This document shows, piece after piece, positions 1 to 8,804 of a stretch of DNA of 64,000 nt; position 1 is the stretch's first letter, and every line of letters begins with the position of its first letter. The stretch comes from Oceanibium sediminis. GTDB taxonomy: Bacteria; Pseudomonadota; Alphaproteobacteria; Rhodobacterales; Rhodobacteraceae. The DNA is taken from contig NZ_QGNX01000002.1 in NCBI RefSeq assembly GCF_003265325.1, forward strand, positions 558,001 to 622,000, given 5' to 3'. The translations under genes and the position numbers were made by a program. The notes under the pieces are model-generated. The model had not been told where the DNA came from and searched no databases. It saw only the letters and a program-made list of their open reading frames with translations.

Positions 1-659
1 ATCGGGATCACGAAGGCGCTTTCGCCGGTGATCACGCAATCCTCGTAATAGAAGTCCAGATCGGGGATCGCGTAAGACCCATATGGGTCCTTGACCATGA
101 ACGGAAGGCCGTTCACCTCGATCCCGAGCGCCGCCAGCCGGTCGCGGGCCTCGGCGACCGGGGTGCCGCGGTTGTTTGGCCCATCGCCCGAGATATCCAC
201 GACCCTCCGCGTGCCGTCGAAACCGTTCAACGCCATTTCGGCAGCCGCATGTTCCATCGCGCCGGAAATGGACGTGCCGCGAAGGTTGGTGATCGGGGCT
301 TCGCGCAAACGCCTGGCGGCGGCGCGCGCATCTTCGGGCGACTCGATCAGGGTCCAGTCCACGATCACGCGAATGTTCCCTGGCCCGCCCCATTCGTAGT
401 AGGTCAGCGCCGTCCGCCCAAGACGCCCCATCACCAGTGCCGAGGTCACCGCCGGGTGTTCCAGCGCCGCGGCATATCCCTCGCGCTGCAAGTGCAATTC
501 GTCCAGGTCCATGGAGCGGGAGGTGTCCACCGCAAGCGCCAGTTCTAGGTCGACAGGTACACCGGAGCCTCCGGATTGCGACAGGGCGGGCGGGCCCGCA
601 AGGGGCAGCAGCCCGGCCAGGACCGCGAGGGTTCGAAATGTCATGCGTCTGCGCTGCAT
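1..659 (-). CDS. DUF1194 (von Willebrand A-like) secreted protein, 3' end outside window
   Basis: About 219 residues are visible before the window edge cuts the C-terminus. An N-terminal run of arginines (MQRRRMTF) and a hydrophobic stretch ending ALSQ looks like a signal peptide. It is followed by a VWA-like core: ELALAVDTSRSMD (MIDAS DxSxS near residues 41-46), then LRGTSISGAM and VVDISGDGPNN. This order matches DUF1194 proteins, which are VWA-fold exported proteins of unknown role. ATG at 644 (MTFRTL) is the alternative start; neither has a clear Shine-Dalgarno. Family assignment rests on motif memory. Confidence 0.8.
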   Translation of the reverse strand, partial: MQRRRMTFRTLAVLAGLLPLAGPPALSQSGGSGVPVDLELALAVDTSRSMDLDELHLQREGYAAALEHPAVTSALVMGRLGRTALTYYEWGGPGNIRVIVDWTLIESPEDARAAARRLREAPITNLRGTSISGAMEHAAAEMALNGFDGTRRVVDISGDGPNNRGTPVAEARDRLAALGIEVNGLPFMVKDPYGSYAIPDLDFYYEDCVITGESAFVIP

Positions 660-733
660 CAGGGGAAGATTACCACGCGCGAGCCGTCCTGTCGCTGACT
701 CAGGATCACAACCCAGTGCGCGCGGCCGCCGCG

Positions 734-2254
734 TTATTCAGCGGTCAGCGTCAGTTCCGCGGGCGGGGTGGCGCGCAGGTCCTCGATCCCCAGCGGGTCT
801 TCGGGCCGGCCAAGCCGGTACTGCGTGACCCAGCGCAGCCGCCCCTCGGCGCGGGTGATCGCGACATAGGCCAACCGCTTCCACAGCGGCAGCCCCGCCT
901 CCATCCGCCCGGCGCGGGAGGCGGCGTAGAGGTCCGGCGCGAAGACCTGCACCTCGGGCCATTGAGAGCCTTGCGCCTTGTGGATCGTACAGGCCGCGCC
1001 GTGCAGAAACGTCGCCCCCATCGTGGCGGCCGAGGGGATGAAGGGCTCTTCCTCGTCCGGCTTCTCGATCTTGATGATGGTCGCGGCGTTCACCTGCGGA
1101 TCCTCAGCGCCCACCACATGCAGGCGCGAGAATCCGGGCCGCCGACCCTCGCCAAGGAAGACGACCTGCGCGCCCTTGATCAGACCGCGCGCCTCGAGGT
1201 CCAGCCGTTTCTTGCGGTGCTTCAGCGGCAGTTCAATCCCGTCGCAGATCAGCGGCTCGCCCGGCAGCAACTCGGCCTCGGGGGCGTGATAGGCGGCGCG
1301 GAAGGCGTTGATCAGCCGGATCCGCGTGGCGTTGCGCCAGACTAGCACCGGCGCGCGGGCCATCATCGCGGCATCGACGCGGGGCGTGACGAGGACGCGG
1401 TCGTCCCGTCGCGCCGCCGCCTCCACCGCGCGCTCGAAGGTGTGAAAGTCGACGCTGTCATCGCCGAGCATATGCGCAAGGTCGAGGATCGGGTTGTCCG
1501 CCGCCTGCCTATGCACCCGGTCCAGCGTCAGGCGGCGCTTTTCGGGCAGGCTGTCGAAGCACATCGCGCCGGACTGGCCCACGGGGGCCAGCTGCGCGGG
1601 ATCGCCGAACAGGATCAGCGTGCCGAAGATTTCCTTCAGGTCGTTGAACTGCTTGTCGTCCAGCATCGACGCCTCGTCGATCAAGCCGATGTCCAGCGGA
1701 TCCTCACGGCGGGACCAGCCCCTGATGAAGTCCGAACCGCGCAACCCCGCCGCCGCCAGCGCGCCGGGTATCGAGGGGATGTTGGCATAGAATGTCCGGG
1801 CACGTTCCAGCGCCTCGTCTGTCAGGCCCTCGACCTCGGGCTTCTGGCCGCCCTCGGCCAGCCAGATCGCGATCTTCTCGTATTCCGGGTCATAGACGGG
1901 GGTGTAGAGGATGCGGTGAATCGTGGTGGCCTGCACGCCGCGCTGGCGCAACACGCTGGCCGCCTTGTTGGTCGGCGCAAGGATCGCGACGGTGCGCCGG
2001 TCCTTCCGGCGCCGCCCCTCCCAGTCGCCGGAGATCAGGTCGACCCCGGCGGCGGCGAGCGCCTCTGTCAGGCGGGCCAGCAGCATGGTCTTGCCCGAGC
2101 CCGCCTTGCCCAGCACCGCCAGCGTACTTTGCAGGCCTTCAACACGCGGTGTTGCGCTTTCGTCCACCAGGTCGACCCCGGCGGAGGCGAGCACCTCGGT
2201 CAGGGTATCGAAGGCTTCTGCCTGGTCGTTGGAAAGCTGAAGGGGTTCCGCCAT
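734..2254 (-). CDS. RecD-like ATP-dependent DNA helicase
   Basis: A 506-residue superfamily 1 helicase. Walker A is GKAGSGKT (residues 49-56). PTNKAASVL (motif Ia), LIDEASMLD (Walker B, motif II), GDPAQLAPV (motif III) and the UvrD-like C-terminal motifs TIHKAQGSQW and AYVAITRAEGRL follow in order. This layout is that of RecD/TraA-type helicases without the RecBC partners nearby, so a role in DNA repair or recombination is inferred, not shown. It stands alone between the DUF1194 gene and luxI, all on the same strand. The length is complete and the frame intact. Confidence 0.85.
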   Translation of the reverse strand: MAEPLQLSNDQAEAFDTLTEVLASAGVDLVDESATPRVEGLQSTLAVLGKAGSGKTMLLARLTEALAAAGVDLISGDWEGRRRKDRRTVAILAPTNKAASVLRQRGVQATTIHRILYTPVYDPEYEKIAIWLAEGGQKPEVEGLTDEALERARTFYANIPSIPGALAAAGLRGSDFIRGWSRREDPLDIGLIDEASMLDDKQFNDLKEIFGTLILFGDPAQLAPVGQSGAMCFDSLPEKRRLTLDRVHRQAADNPILDLAHMLGDDSVDFHTFERAVEAAARRDDRVLVTPRVDAAMMARAPVLVWRNATRIRLINAFRAAYHAPEAELLPGEPLICDGIELPLKHRKKRLDLEARGLIKGAQVVFLGEGRRPGFSRLHVVGAEDPQVNAATIIKIEKPDEEEPFIPSAATMGATFLHGAACTIHKAQGSQWPEVQVFAPDLYAASRAGRMEAGLPLWKRLAYVAITRAEGRLRWVTQYRLGRPEDPLGIEDLRATPPAELTLTAE

Positions 2255-2299
2255 GCGCCTGTCATAGCCTGCCCCGTCAGCCCTGCCCAGAGCGGTTTG

Positions 2300-2938
2300 T
2301 CAGGCAACCGCAACCGATTGCCGTTCGGGGAACGCGGCATCGAACCAGCCGGCGGCGATCGCCGGGTCGAGGCCCGCCTTTTCTGCGACCCTGTCACGCA
2401 ACTCGGGCGAAAATGCCCACAGGCCGAGGCAGATCCTGTCGTGTCCCTCGCCTTCCGCGCCGATGAATTCCGGCACCCAGCCGATGTTGTGATAGATGCG
2501 GATCATACTCGCATCGTACACCCCGAGCGCGCGTGTCAGCTTGAAGCGCAAGCCCAGTTCCTGCCCCGCCAGCATCAGCGCCCCCGCCCGGTTCACCGCC
2601 GCGGAGCACGCGCCGGGGGCGATGCAGAAGCGGGTGCATTCCCAGATGAACGGTGCGCGGATCGCGATCCCGTGGTTCAGGTGGCGGAAGTGGTCATTCA
2701 CCATGGTGCGCCCGATGCTCGGCAGGCACCGCATGGAGGCGGCATGGGCCCCGTCCGCCCCCTCCAGGATGACGTAGAGCGGGTTCATGCGGTCGTATTC
2801 GTCCAGCTCCCAGCCCTCGGCGCTGGTTTGCAGGTCCCACTTCAGCCGGTCGATGAACTGGCTGGCCCGGTCGCGGAACATCGTTTCCGCGAGCCGCGGG
2901 TACTGGGAAAGCTGGTTGGCGTAAAGGTAGCGGATCAT
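2300..2938 (-). CDS. luxI: acyl-homoserine-lactone synthase (LuxI family)
   Basis: Makes an N-acyl-homoserine lactone signal from S-adenosylmethionine and an acyl-ACP or acyl-CoA. The 212-residue product begins MIRYLYANQL and holds the LuxI-family core: MFRDRASQF, W-x-L-DEYD and FIWECTRFCI. The start at 2938 is preferred because GGAG lies 8 nt upstream. An in-frame ATG at 3016 would add 26 residues not typical of LuxI. It lies 99 nt downstream of luxR on the same strand, so the two may be co-transcribed. The Shine-Dalgarno sits in the 3' arm of a hairpin (2941-2972), suggesting translational control. The acyl chain length cannot be read from sequence. Confidence 0.9.
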   Translation of the reverse strand: MIRYLYANQLSQYPRLAETMFRDRASQFIDRLKWDLQTSAEGWELDEYDRMNPLYVILEGADGAHAASMRCLPSIGRTMVNDHFRHLNHGIAIRAPFIWECTRFCIAPGACSAAVNRAGALMLAGQELGLRFKLTRALGVYDASMIRIYHNIGWVPEFIGAEGEGHDRICLGLWAFSPELRDRVAEKAGLDPAIAAGWFDAAFPERQSVAVA

Positions 2939-2940
2939 GT

Positions 2941-2972
2941 CCGGCACTCCGATTGCGAAAAGGAGTGTCCGG
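2941..2972 (-). promoter_or_regulatory. hairpin covering the luxI ribosome-binding site
   Basis: On the coding strand CCGGACACTCC (2972-2962), an 11-nt loop, then GGAGTGCCGG (2950-2941) form a 10-bp stem with one bulged A. The 3' arm contains the GGAG Shine-Dalgarno, 8 nt before the ATG at 2938. If folded, the RNA would hide the ribosome-binding site. The structure is read directly; regulation is inferred. Confidence 0.55.
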
Positions 2973-3037
2973 CGTATCGCCTTCATGGTTAACCCTGTCC
3001 GAGCGTTCGCTGCCATAAGGTTCAGGCAACGCCCCCC

Positions 3038-3748
3038 TCAGGGCAGAATCAGGCCCCGCGTCACCGCGCTTGCCACCGCCTGAACCGTGTTGGCCGCATT
3101 CAGCTTCAGCCGCGCGGTGTCGAGATAGGCGCGGAACGTATGCTCGGAAATGCGCAGCCGCTGGGCCGCTTCGCCGCGCGAATGACCAAGGGACAGCAAT
3201 GTCAGCACATCCCTTTCCCGCGCGCTCAGGTCAGCCGCACGGTGCGCGGGATCGGGGGCCATGATTTCCGCGGCGCGCTGGTGGATGTAGTGACCGCAGA
3301 GGACCAGGTGGTGCAGATGCTCGGCCCCGAACCGGTCCCAGGCGCTTTCGCTGTCATAACTGGTCACCGAGAACAGCGCGAACTGCCCGTCCACGCCACG
3401 GATCGGAACGGTGTAGCCCTGTTTGCCCACCCCTTCGTCAACGGCTTCCCGGATCAGGCGGCGCGCGGCGGGCTGCCGCCAGTTCAGCGTCTTCCAGTCG
3501 ATGGGCCGGTGAGAATGAAACGCCGCGTTCACGACGGGATCGATGCGGAAGTACTGGCTGTCGATATAGTGCTGTACCCAGTCCGGGTCATACGTCAGCG
3601 CGCCGTATTCGCGCCCTGTCCCGCCAACGATATGATAGATCGCGTGTTCGACACCCAGCCGGTTGCGCAATTCGACGACAAGGTTCTGAACGCCATCAAG
3701 AGATGTCGTTGAATCGAGCCGCTCCAGGAAGTCCTTCACCCATGTCAT
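3038..3748 (-). CDS. luxR: LuxR-family quorum-sensing regulator
   Basis: A two-domain LuxR protein of 236 residues. The N-terminal autoinducer-binding domain shows the usual aromatic and acidic pocket residues (W and Y/D around YDPDWVQHY and FRIDPVV). The C-terminal GerE-type helix-turn-helix reads LSARERDVLTLLSLGHS followed by ISEHTFRAYLDTARLKL. It presumably senses the signal made by the adjacent luxI and acts on DNA. ATG at 3748 (MTWVKDF) is preferred over a GTG five codons upstream. The 5' end overlaps the small conserved gene at 3696-3911, suggesting translational coupling. Confidence 0.88.
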   Translation of the reverse strand: MTWVKDFLERLDSTTSLDGVQNLVVELRNRLGVEHAIYHIVGGTGREYGALTYDPDWVQHYIDSQYFRIDPVVNAAFHSHRPIDWKTLNWRQPAARRLIREAVDEGVGKQGYTVPIRGVDGQFALFSVTSYDSESAWDRFGAEHLHHLVLCGHYIHQRAAEIMAPDPAHRAADLSARERDVLTLLSLGHSRGEAAQRLRISEHTFRAYLDTARLKLNAANTVQAVASAVTRGLILP

Positions 3749-3911
3749 CGTTATCACCCACACCAGTCAGGCAAGCCTCGGCGGCGTGGATTTCCCGTGC
3801 GGCGATGAGCAAGGCATCATCAAGATGCTCAGTCAGGTCCAGCATGGCGTTCTTTTCTGCGACGCAGCGCAGATCAGACAGAATATCCAGCATCCATTCT
3901 TGCGACATCAT
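3696..3911 (-). CDS. small acidic protein overlapping luxR
   Basis: A 71-residue protein starting MMSQEWMLDILSDL, helical and acidic, with no membrane segment. Its last 53 nt overlap the luxR start in another frame, so the two are probably translated together. I recall similar short MSQEWMLD-type proteins beside luxR genes in roseobacters, but no function is known to me. The codon use resembles its neighbours. It could be a modulator of the LuxR protein; that is a guess from position. Confidence 0.6.
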   Translation of the reverse strand: MMSQEWMLDILSDLRCVAEKNAMLDLTEHLDDALLIAAREIHAAEACLTGVGDNDDMGEGLPGAARFNDIS

Positions 3912-4123
3912 CACTCTCGGTAAAAGTGGTTAACGACAGGTTAATACAACCTTAGCACGAGTATTGACCTTTTGGAAACCTACGTTTTCCGCCACCCCCG
4001 ATATGGTGGGGGCGGATTCTGCAAGTGATTGATTTTCAAGGATTGAGGGTGCGGAACTGGCCTGCGGGGGTGATTCGGGGCGCGACTCGGGCGCCCCGCT
4101 TCACTGGCCTGTCATCCCAAGCG

Positions 4124-5416
4124 TTAGTCCGGCTGATTGCCCGGCGCAAGCTCTCTCGCGTCGTCAACTGTGCGCAAACCAGTGGTCGGCGCGCCGACCA
4201 GCACGGCCATGTTGCCGGGCTTGTGCTCATTGCGCAGCATCTTCATGTGTGCGGCCGGGATCTCCGCCCAGGGGAAGACCTCGGACATGCAGGGATCGAG
4301 GCGGCGCTCGACCATCAGCTTGTTCGCCGCCGACGCCTGCATGAGGTTGGCGAAATGACTGCCCTGAACGCGCTTCTGGTGCATCCACAGGTAGCGAGCA
4401 TCCAGCGTCAGGTTGTAGCCCGTTGTGCCGGCGCAGATGACGACCATGCCGCCCTTCTTGACCACGAAGGTCGAGACGGGGAACGTCGCCTCGCCCGGAT
4501 GCTCAAACACCATGTCGACGTTCACACCCTTGCCGGTGATGTCCCAGATCGCCTTGCCGAATTTGCGCACCTCGGCGAACCAGGCCTTGTATTCGGGGCT
4601 GTTCACCTTGGGCATCTGGCCCCAGCAGTTGAAATCCTTGCGGTTGATCACCCCCTTCGCGCCGAGCGAGGTGACGAAGTCGCGCTTCTCCTCGTCCGAG
4701 ATCACGGCGATGGCGTTCGCCCCCGCCGTTGCCGCAAGCTGGATCGCGTAGGAGCCGAGGCCCCCGGACGCGCCCCAGATCAGCACGTTCTGGCCGGGGC
4801 GCAGCTCATGCGGGGCGTGGCCGAACAGCATGCGGTAGGCGGTTGCCAGGGTCAGCGTGTAGCACGCACTTTCCTCCCAGGTCAGATGCCGCGGGCGGGG
4901 CATCAGCTGCTGGGACTGGACGCAGGTGAACTGCGCGAAGGAGCCGTCGGGCGTCTCGTAGCCCCAGATCCGCTGCGAGGGGCTGAACATCGGATCGCCG
5001 CCGTTGCAGTGCTCATCGTCGCCATCGTCCTGGTTGCAGTGGATGACCACCTCGTCGCCGACCTTCCAGCGGCTGACCTTGTCCCCGACCGCCCAGACGA
5101 TGCCAGAGGCGTCGGACCCGGCGATATGGTAGGGCGCCTTGTGAACATCGAAGGGGCTGATCGGCACCCCGAGCCCCGCCCAGACGCCGTTGTAGTTGAC
5201 GCCCGCCGCCATGACGAGGACCAGCACCTCGTTGCTGTCGGGCTTGGGCGTATCGACGACTTCAAGCTGGAAAGCCTGGTCGGGCTCTCCATGACGCTCG
5301 CGCCGGATCGCCCAGGCGTGCATCTGCGCGGGCACATGGCCGAGCGGGGGCAAAACGCCAAGGGGATAAAGGTCCTGGCCGTGGGTCATCTCTGTCGTGT
5401 CGGTATCCAGCATCAT
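4124..5416 (-). CDS. ccr: crotonyl-CoA carboxylase/reductase
   Basis: Catalyses NADPH-dependent reductive carboxylation of crotonyl-CoA to ethylmalonyl-CoA, the key step of the ethylmalonyl-CoA pathway. The 430-residue product is a full-length medium-chain dehydrogenase/reductase. It has the CCR-specific N-terminal region AAGVNYNGVWAGLG (residues 70-83), an acidic insert HCNQDDGDDEHCNGGDP (126-142), the NADPH-binding GASGGLGSYAI (215-225) and GSHFANL near the active site. GAGGA lies 4 nt before the first ATG (5416) and 7 nt before the second (5413), so 5413 may be the true start. ecm, mesaconyl-CoA hydratase and malyl-CoA lyase genes lie within 13 kb. Confidence 0.95.
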   Translation of the reverse strand: MMLDTDTTEMTHGQDLYPLGVLPPLGHVPAQMHAWAIRRERHGEPDQAFQLEVVDTPKPDSNEVLVLVMAAGVNYNGVWAGLGVPISPFDVHKAPYHIAGSDASGIVWAVGDKVSRWKVGDEVVIHCNQDDGDDEHCNGGDPMFSPSQRIWGYETPDGSFAQFTCVQSQQLMPRPRHLTWEESACYTLTLATAYRMLFGHAPHELRPGQNVLIWGASGGLGSYAIQLAATAGANAIAVISDEEKRDFVTSLGAKGVINRKDFNCWGQMPKVNSPEYKAWFAEVRKFGKAIWDITGKGVNVDMVFEHPGEATFPVSTFVVKKGGMVVICAGTTGYNLTLDARYLWMHQKRVQGSHFANLMQASAANKLMVERRLDPCMSEVFPWAEIPAAHMKMLRNEHKPGNMAVLVGAPTTGLRTVDDARELAPGNQPD

Positions 5417-5475
5417 CGGGTCCTCGAATCAGGCAGTCACGGGTACGCCATAATCGTTCATATTGTGCATTACTG

Positions 5476-5520
5476 GCGTAATATTATTGCGCGCAGGATT
5501 CAAGGGGTAATTTTTGCGGC
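5476..5520. promoter_or_regulatory. putative ethylmalonyl-CoA pathway operator before ccr
   Basis: GCGTAATATTATTGCGC (5476-5492) is about 60-76 bp before the ccr start, followed by a weaker copy GGTAATTTTTGCGGC (5506-5520). The same GCG(T/G)AATATT core occurs at a similar distance before ecm and the malyl-CoA lyase gene. Read by eye; a binding protein is not known. The rest of the 303-bp gap (5417-5719) is the divergent promoter region and shows no gene. Confidence 0.5.
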
Positions 5521-5719
5521 GCACAATTCCGCCCCCGGACCACGGCGTCGGCTGCGGAAGGCCGCCGGCCCGTGCCTCACCACAATTTTGCCGTTTGCAT
5601 CGTGAAACTGTCGGACCATGATCGTACCGGGGACTGTGTTCGTGGTCCGAAATCGTTGAACATTCCGCGACGTACTCGCCGAAGCAAATCCCCAGAGACT
5701 CCGCGGAGGATCCCCCCGA

Positions 5720-6607
5720 ATGCCCGGTTTCACCCCCTTGCGCCGCCGCGCCGCGCTGAAACTCGTCGCCGCCATGCCGTTCGCCCTGCTGGCCCCCCTG
5801 CCCGCGCTGGCCCGCGCGGCCGATGCCGATGCGCGGCGCAAGATCAACCTGGCCGGGGGCCAGGCGATGCTGACCCAGCGCATGACCCGTGGCGCGCTTT
5901 TCGCGGCTGTCGATGTCGATGCGGCGCGGCATTTCCGCATGATGGTTACGAGCGCCGGCCTGTTCTCGCGCACCCTTCGCGGCCTGAAATCGGGCGACGC
6001 GGAACTGGGCCTACCGGTGGAGGGAAACCCGGCCGTCCTGGAAAGCATCGCCGCGGTGGAGGAGGTCTGGACCATCTTCAGCCCAATCCTTGATGCGATC
6101 GAGGCCGCGGGACGCGTTTCGGACACGGATATCGCCATGATCGCGCAACTGAACCTGAAGGCGCTGGAGCGTTGTGACGCGACGGTCACGGCGCTGGTTT
6201 CCGAATACGCGCACAAGGACATCGAACTGGGGGTGGCGGTCTCACTCAGTATCGCCGGGCGTCAGCGGATGCTAAGCCAGCAGATGGCGAAAGACGCCGC
6301 GCTGCTCGCCCTCGGCGTCGAGGCGGAGAAAACGCGCTCCACGCTGGAAAAGACGGCCGCCCTGTTCGAGGCGAGCCTCGGCGCGCTGATCGAAGGGCTG
6401 CCTGCGGTCTCCCTCCCCCCGGCGCCCGGGAATGTCCGCGCGAAGTTGCTGGAGGCGGAGGAGATCTGGGCCGCCTATGGCCGGGCGATCCGCACGGTGG
6501 CGCAGGCCGGGTTCGCCAGCGGTTTCGATCTGACCGCGATCGCGACGCAGGCCGACCCGATGCTGGCCCGGCTGGACGAGGTGGTCACGCTCTACGAACA
6601 GAGCTGA
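5720..6607 (+). CDS. periplasmic protein with two PilJ N-terminal-type (type IV pili methyl-accepting) domains
   Basis: A 295-residue exported protein. The N-terminus (PLRRRAALKLVAAMPFALLAP) is an arginine-rich signal peptide. Two helical repeats follow, each with the family hallmark: RKINLAGGQAMLTQRMTR (about residues 40-57) and SIAGRQRMLSQQMAKDA (about 176-192). This PilJ_N domain is usually the sensor part of chemoreceptors or kinases, but here no signalling domain follows, so it is a stand-alone periplasmic protein. It lies divergent from ccr and 154 bp upstream of ecm. The ligand is unknown; related NIT-like sensors bind small anions. Confidence 0.75.
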   Translation: MPGFTPLRRRAALKLVAAMPFALLAPLPALARAADADARRKINLAGGQAMLTQRMTRGALFAAVDVDAARHFRMMVTSAGLFSRTLRGLKSGDAELGLPVEGNPAVLESIAAVEEVWTIFSPILDAIEAAGRVSDTDIAMIAQLNLKALERCDATVTALVSEYAHKDIELGVAVSLSIAGRQRMLSQQMAKDAALLALGVEAEKTRSTLEKTAALFEASLGALIEGLPAVSLPPAPGNVRAKLLEAEEIWAAYGRAIRTVAQAGFASGFDLTAIATQADPMLARLDEVVTLYEQS

Positions 6608-6655
6608 GCTAGGCGGAACGCCGCGGCGCGTGGATGGCACCGCCCACGAATCGGT

Positions 6656-6705
6656 GCGTAATTTTGTTCTGCCTTTTTTGCCCCTTGCGTAATATTCTTT
6701 TGCGG
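6656..6705. promoter_or_regulatory. putative ethylmalonyl-CoA pathway operator before ecm
   Basis: GCGTAATATTCTTTTGCG (6687-6704) lies about 57 bp before the ecm start, with a second weaker copy GCGTAATTTT (6656-6665) exactly 31 bp earlier. The core is shared with the ccr and malyl-CoA lyase promoters. The A/T tracts around it stand out from the GC-rich background. Confidence 0.5.
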
Positions 6706-6761
6706 TTATTTTTCCTTGCAATGCAGCACGCCCGTGCTGCGCCGCAATAGGAGTTTCCGCC

Positions 6762-8723
6762 ATGTCCCAGACCAAGGACCGCCCCTGGATCTTTCGCACC
6801 TATGCCGGTCATTCCACCGCCGCGGCATCCAACGCGCTGTATCGCGGCAACCTGGAGAAGGGGCAGACGGGGCTTTCGGTGGCGTTCGATCTGCCGACGC
6901 AGACGGGCTATGACAGCGATCACATCCTCGCCCGGGGCGAGGTGGGCAAGGTCGGCGTACCGATCAGCCACCTCGGGGACATGCGCACGCTGTTCGACGC
7001 GATCCCGCTGGAGCGGATGAACACCTCCATGACGATCAACGCGACCGCGCCATGGCTGTTGGCGCTTTATATCGCCGTGGCCGAGGAACAGGGCGCGGAT
7101 ATCGCCGAGCTTCAGGGGACGGTGCAGAACGACATCATCAAGGAATACCTCAGCCGGGGAACGTATATCTTCCCGCCCGAACCCTCGCTCAGGCTGATCG
7201 GCGACGTGGCGGAATACTGCTACACCCACGTGCCGAAGTGGAACCCGATGAACGTCTGCTCCTACCACCTGCAGGAAGCGGGGGCGACGCCCGAACAGGA
7301 ACTGGCCTACGCCCTGGCCACCGCGCAGGCGGTGCTGGACCAGGTGCGGGACCAGGTGCCACGCGCGGACTTCCCGCAGCTCGTGGGCCGAATCTCGTTC
7401 TTCGTGAACGCCGGGATCCGCTTCGTGACGGAGATGTGCAAGATGCGCGCCTTCGTGGACCTGTGGGACGAGATCTGCGCCGAGCGCTACGGCGTGGACG
7501 ACCCGAAGTACCGCCGTTTCCGCTATGGCGTGCAGGTGAACTCGCTCGGGCTGACCGAGCAGCAGCCGGAAAACAACGTTCACCGCATCCTGATCGAGAT
7601 GCTGGCCGTCACCCTGTCGAAAAAGGCGCGCGCCCGCGCCGTCCAGCTGCCCGCCTGGAACGAGGCGCTCGGCCTGCCCCGCCCCTGGGACCAGCAATGG
7701 TCACTGAGGATGCAGCAGATCCTGGCGCTGGAAAGCGACCTGCTGGAGTATGACGACCTGTTCGACGGCAACCCCGTCGTCGATGCAAAGGTCGAGGCCC
7801 TGAAAGCCGCCGCGCGCGAGGAGCTGGCCCAGATCGAGGTCATGGGCGGGGCCGTGGCCGCCATCGAGTACATGAAGACACAACTCGTCACCGCGAACGC
7901 CGCCCGCCTGCAACGCATCGAGCAGGGAGAGACCGTCGTCGTCGGGGTCAACCGCTACACCGGGGGTGAGCAAAGCCCGCTGACCTCCGGCGTTTCCGGT
8001 ATCCTGACCGTCGATCCCGGTGTCGAGGCGGAACAGGTCGCCGCCCTCAACGCCTGGCGCGAAGGGCGCGACCCGGCCGCCGTCAAGGCGGCGCTGGCGG
8101 GCCTGCGGGACGCGGCGGCGCAGGGGCACAACATCCTGCCCGCCTCCATCGCCGCGGCGAAGGCCGGGGTGACCACCGGCGAATGGGGCGCCGCGATGCG
8201 GGCGGCTTTCGGCGAGTATCGCGCCCCCACCGGGGTCAGCACCGCCCCCTCGAACGCGACCGAGGGGCTGGAGGATATCCGCGCCATCATCGCCGCCCAT
8301 GCCGAACGGCTGGGGGCGCCGATCCGCCTGCTGATCGGCAAGCCGGGGCTCGACGGGCATTCCAACGGCGCGGAACAGATCGCCGTGCGCGCGCGAGATT
8401 GCGGCATCAAGGTCTTCTACGAAGGGATCCGCGTCACCCCCGAAGCCATCGTGCGCGAGGCGCTGGACGAGGGCGTGCACGTGCTCGGCCTGTCCGTCCT
8501 GTCCGGCTCGCACATGCCCTTGGTGGAGGAGGTGCTGGCGCGGTTGCACACGCTCGGGCGGAGCGACCTTCCGGTGATCGTCGGCGGCATCATTCCCGAC
8601 GAGGACGCCGCGCGCCTTCGCGCTGCGGGTATTGCGCGGGTCTATACGCCCAAGGATTTCGACTTGAACCGGATCATGGAGGATATCGCGGCCCTTGCTG
8701 CGGGACAGAGGATCGCCGCCTGA
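6762..8723 (+). CDS. ecm: (2R)-ethylmalonyl-CoA mutase (coenzyme B12-dependent)
   Basis: Isomerises ethylmalonyl-CoA to methylsuccinyl-CoA in the ethylmalonyl-CoA pathway. The 653-residue protein has the mutase (beta/alpha)8 barrel beginning RPWIFRTYAGHST and FDLPTQTGYDSDH. The C-terminal cobalamin domain has GKPGLDGHSNGAEQ (DxHxxG, His near residue 533), then LSGSH and VGGIIP. Length and the single-chain layout fit Ecm/MeaA rather than the larger methylmalonyl-CoA mutase subunit. Substrate choice is also supported by the neighbouring ccr. AATAGGAG lies just before the ATG. No mutase chaperone (MeaB) gene is in the window. Confidence 0.93.
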   Translation: MSQTKDRPWIFRTYAGHSTAAASNALYRGNLEKGQTGLSVAFDLPTQTGYDSDHILARGEVGKVGVPISHLGDMRTLFDAIPLERMNTSMTINATAPWLLALYIAVAEEQGADIAELQGTVQNDIIKEYLSRGTYIFPPEPSLRLIGDVAEYCYTHVPKWNPMNVCSYHLQEAGATPEQELAYALATAQAVLDQVRDQVPRADFPQLVGRISFFVNAGIRFVTEMCKMRAFVDLWDEICAERYGVDDPKYRRFRYGVQVNSLGLTEQQPENNVHRILIEMLAVTLSKKARARAVQLPAWNEALGLPRPWDQQWSLRMQQILALESDLLEYDDLFDGNPVVDAKVEALKAAAREELAQIEVMGGAVAAIEYMKTQLVTANAARLQRIEQGETVVVGVNRYTGGEQSPLTSGVSGILTVDPGVEAEQVAALNAWREGRDPAAVKAALAGLRDAAAQGHNILPASIAAAKAGVTTGEWGAAMRAAFGEYRAPTGVSTAPSNATEGLEDIRAIIAAHAERLGAPIRLLIGKPGLDGHSNGAEQIAVRARDCGIKVFYEGIRVTPEAIVREALDEGVHVLGLSVLSGSHMPLVEEVLARLHTLGRSDLPVIVGGIIPDEDAARLRAAGIARVYTPKDFDLNRIMEDIAALAAGQRIAA

Positions 8724-8804
8724 GCCGACTGTTCAAACAGCTCGCCACCTGACATAATGAGCCCATTGCACGCTACAGGTAAACGTTTTCAGGGGTAAAT
8801 CGCC

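Noticed and set aside
3991-4017. CCGCCACCCCC...GTGGGGGCGG possible terminator after ccr
   Set aside because: The arms are partly mirror rather than inverted copies; the pairing has mismatches and no T-tract, so it is not listed as a terminator.
4025-5605. Long plus-strand open frame of 526 codons opposite ccr
   Set aside because: It is the mirror of the ccr coding sequence; its protein is Arg/His/Asp-rich with no domain, while the other strand encodes a complete crotonyl-CoA carboxylase/reductase.
5572-6093. Plus-strand 173-codon frame overlapping the PilJ-N-type gene
   Set aside because: Other frame over the same DNA gives a signal peptide and two recognisable domains; this one gives an arginine-rich shadow.
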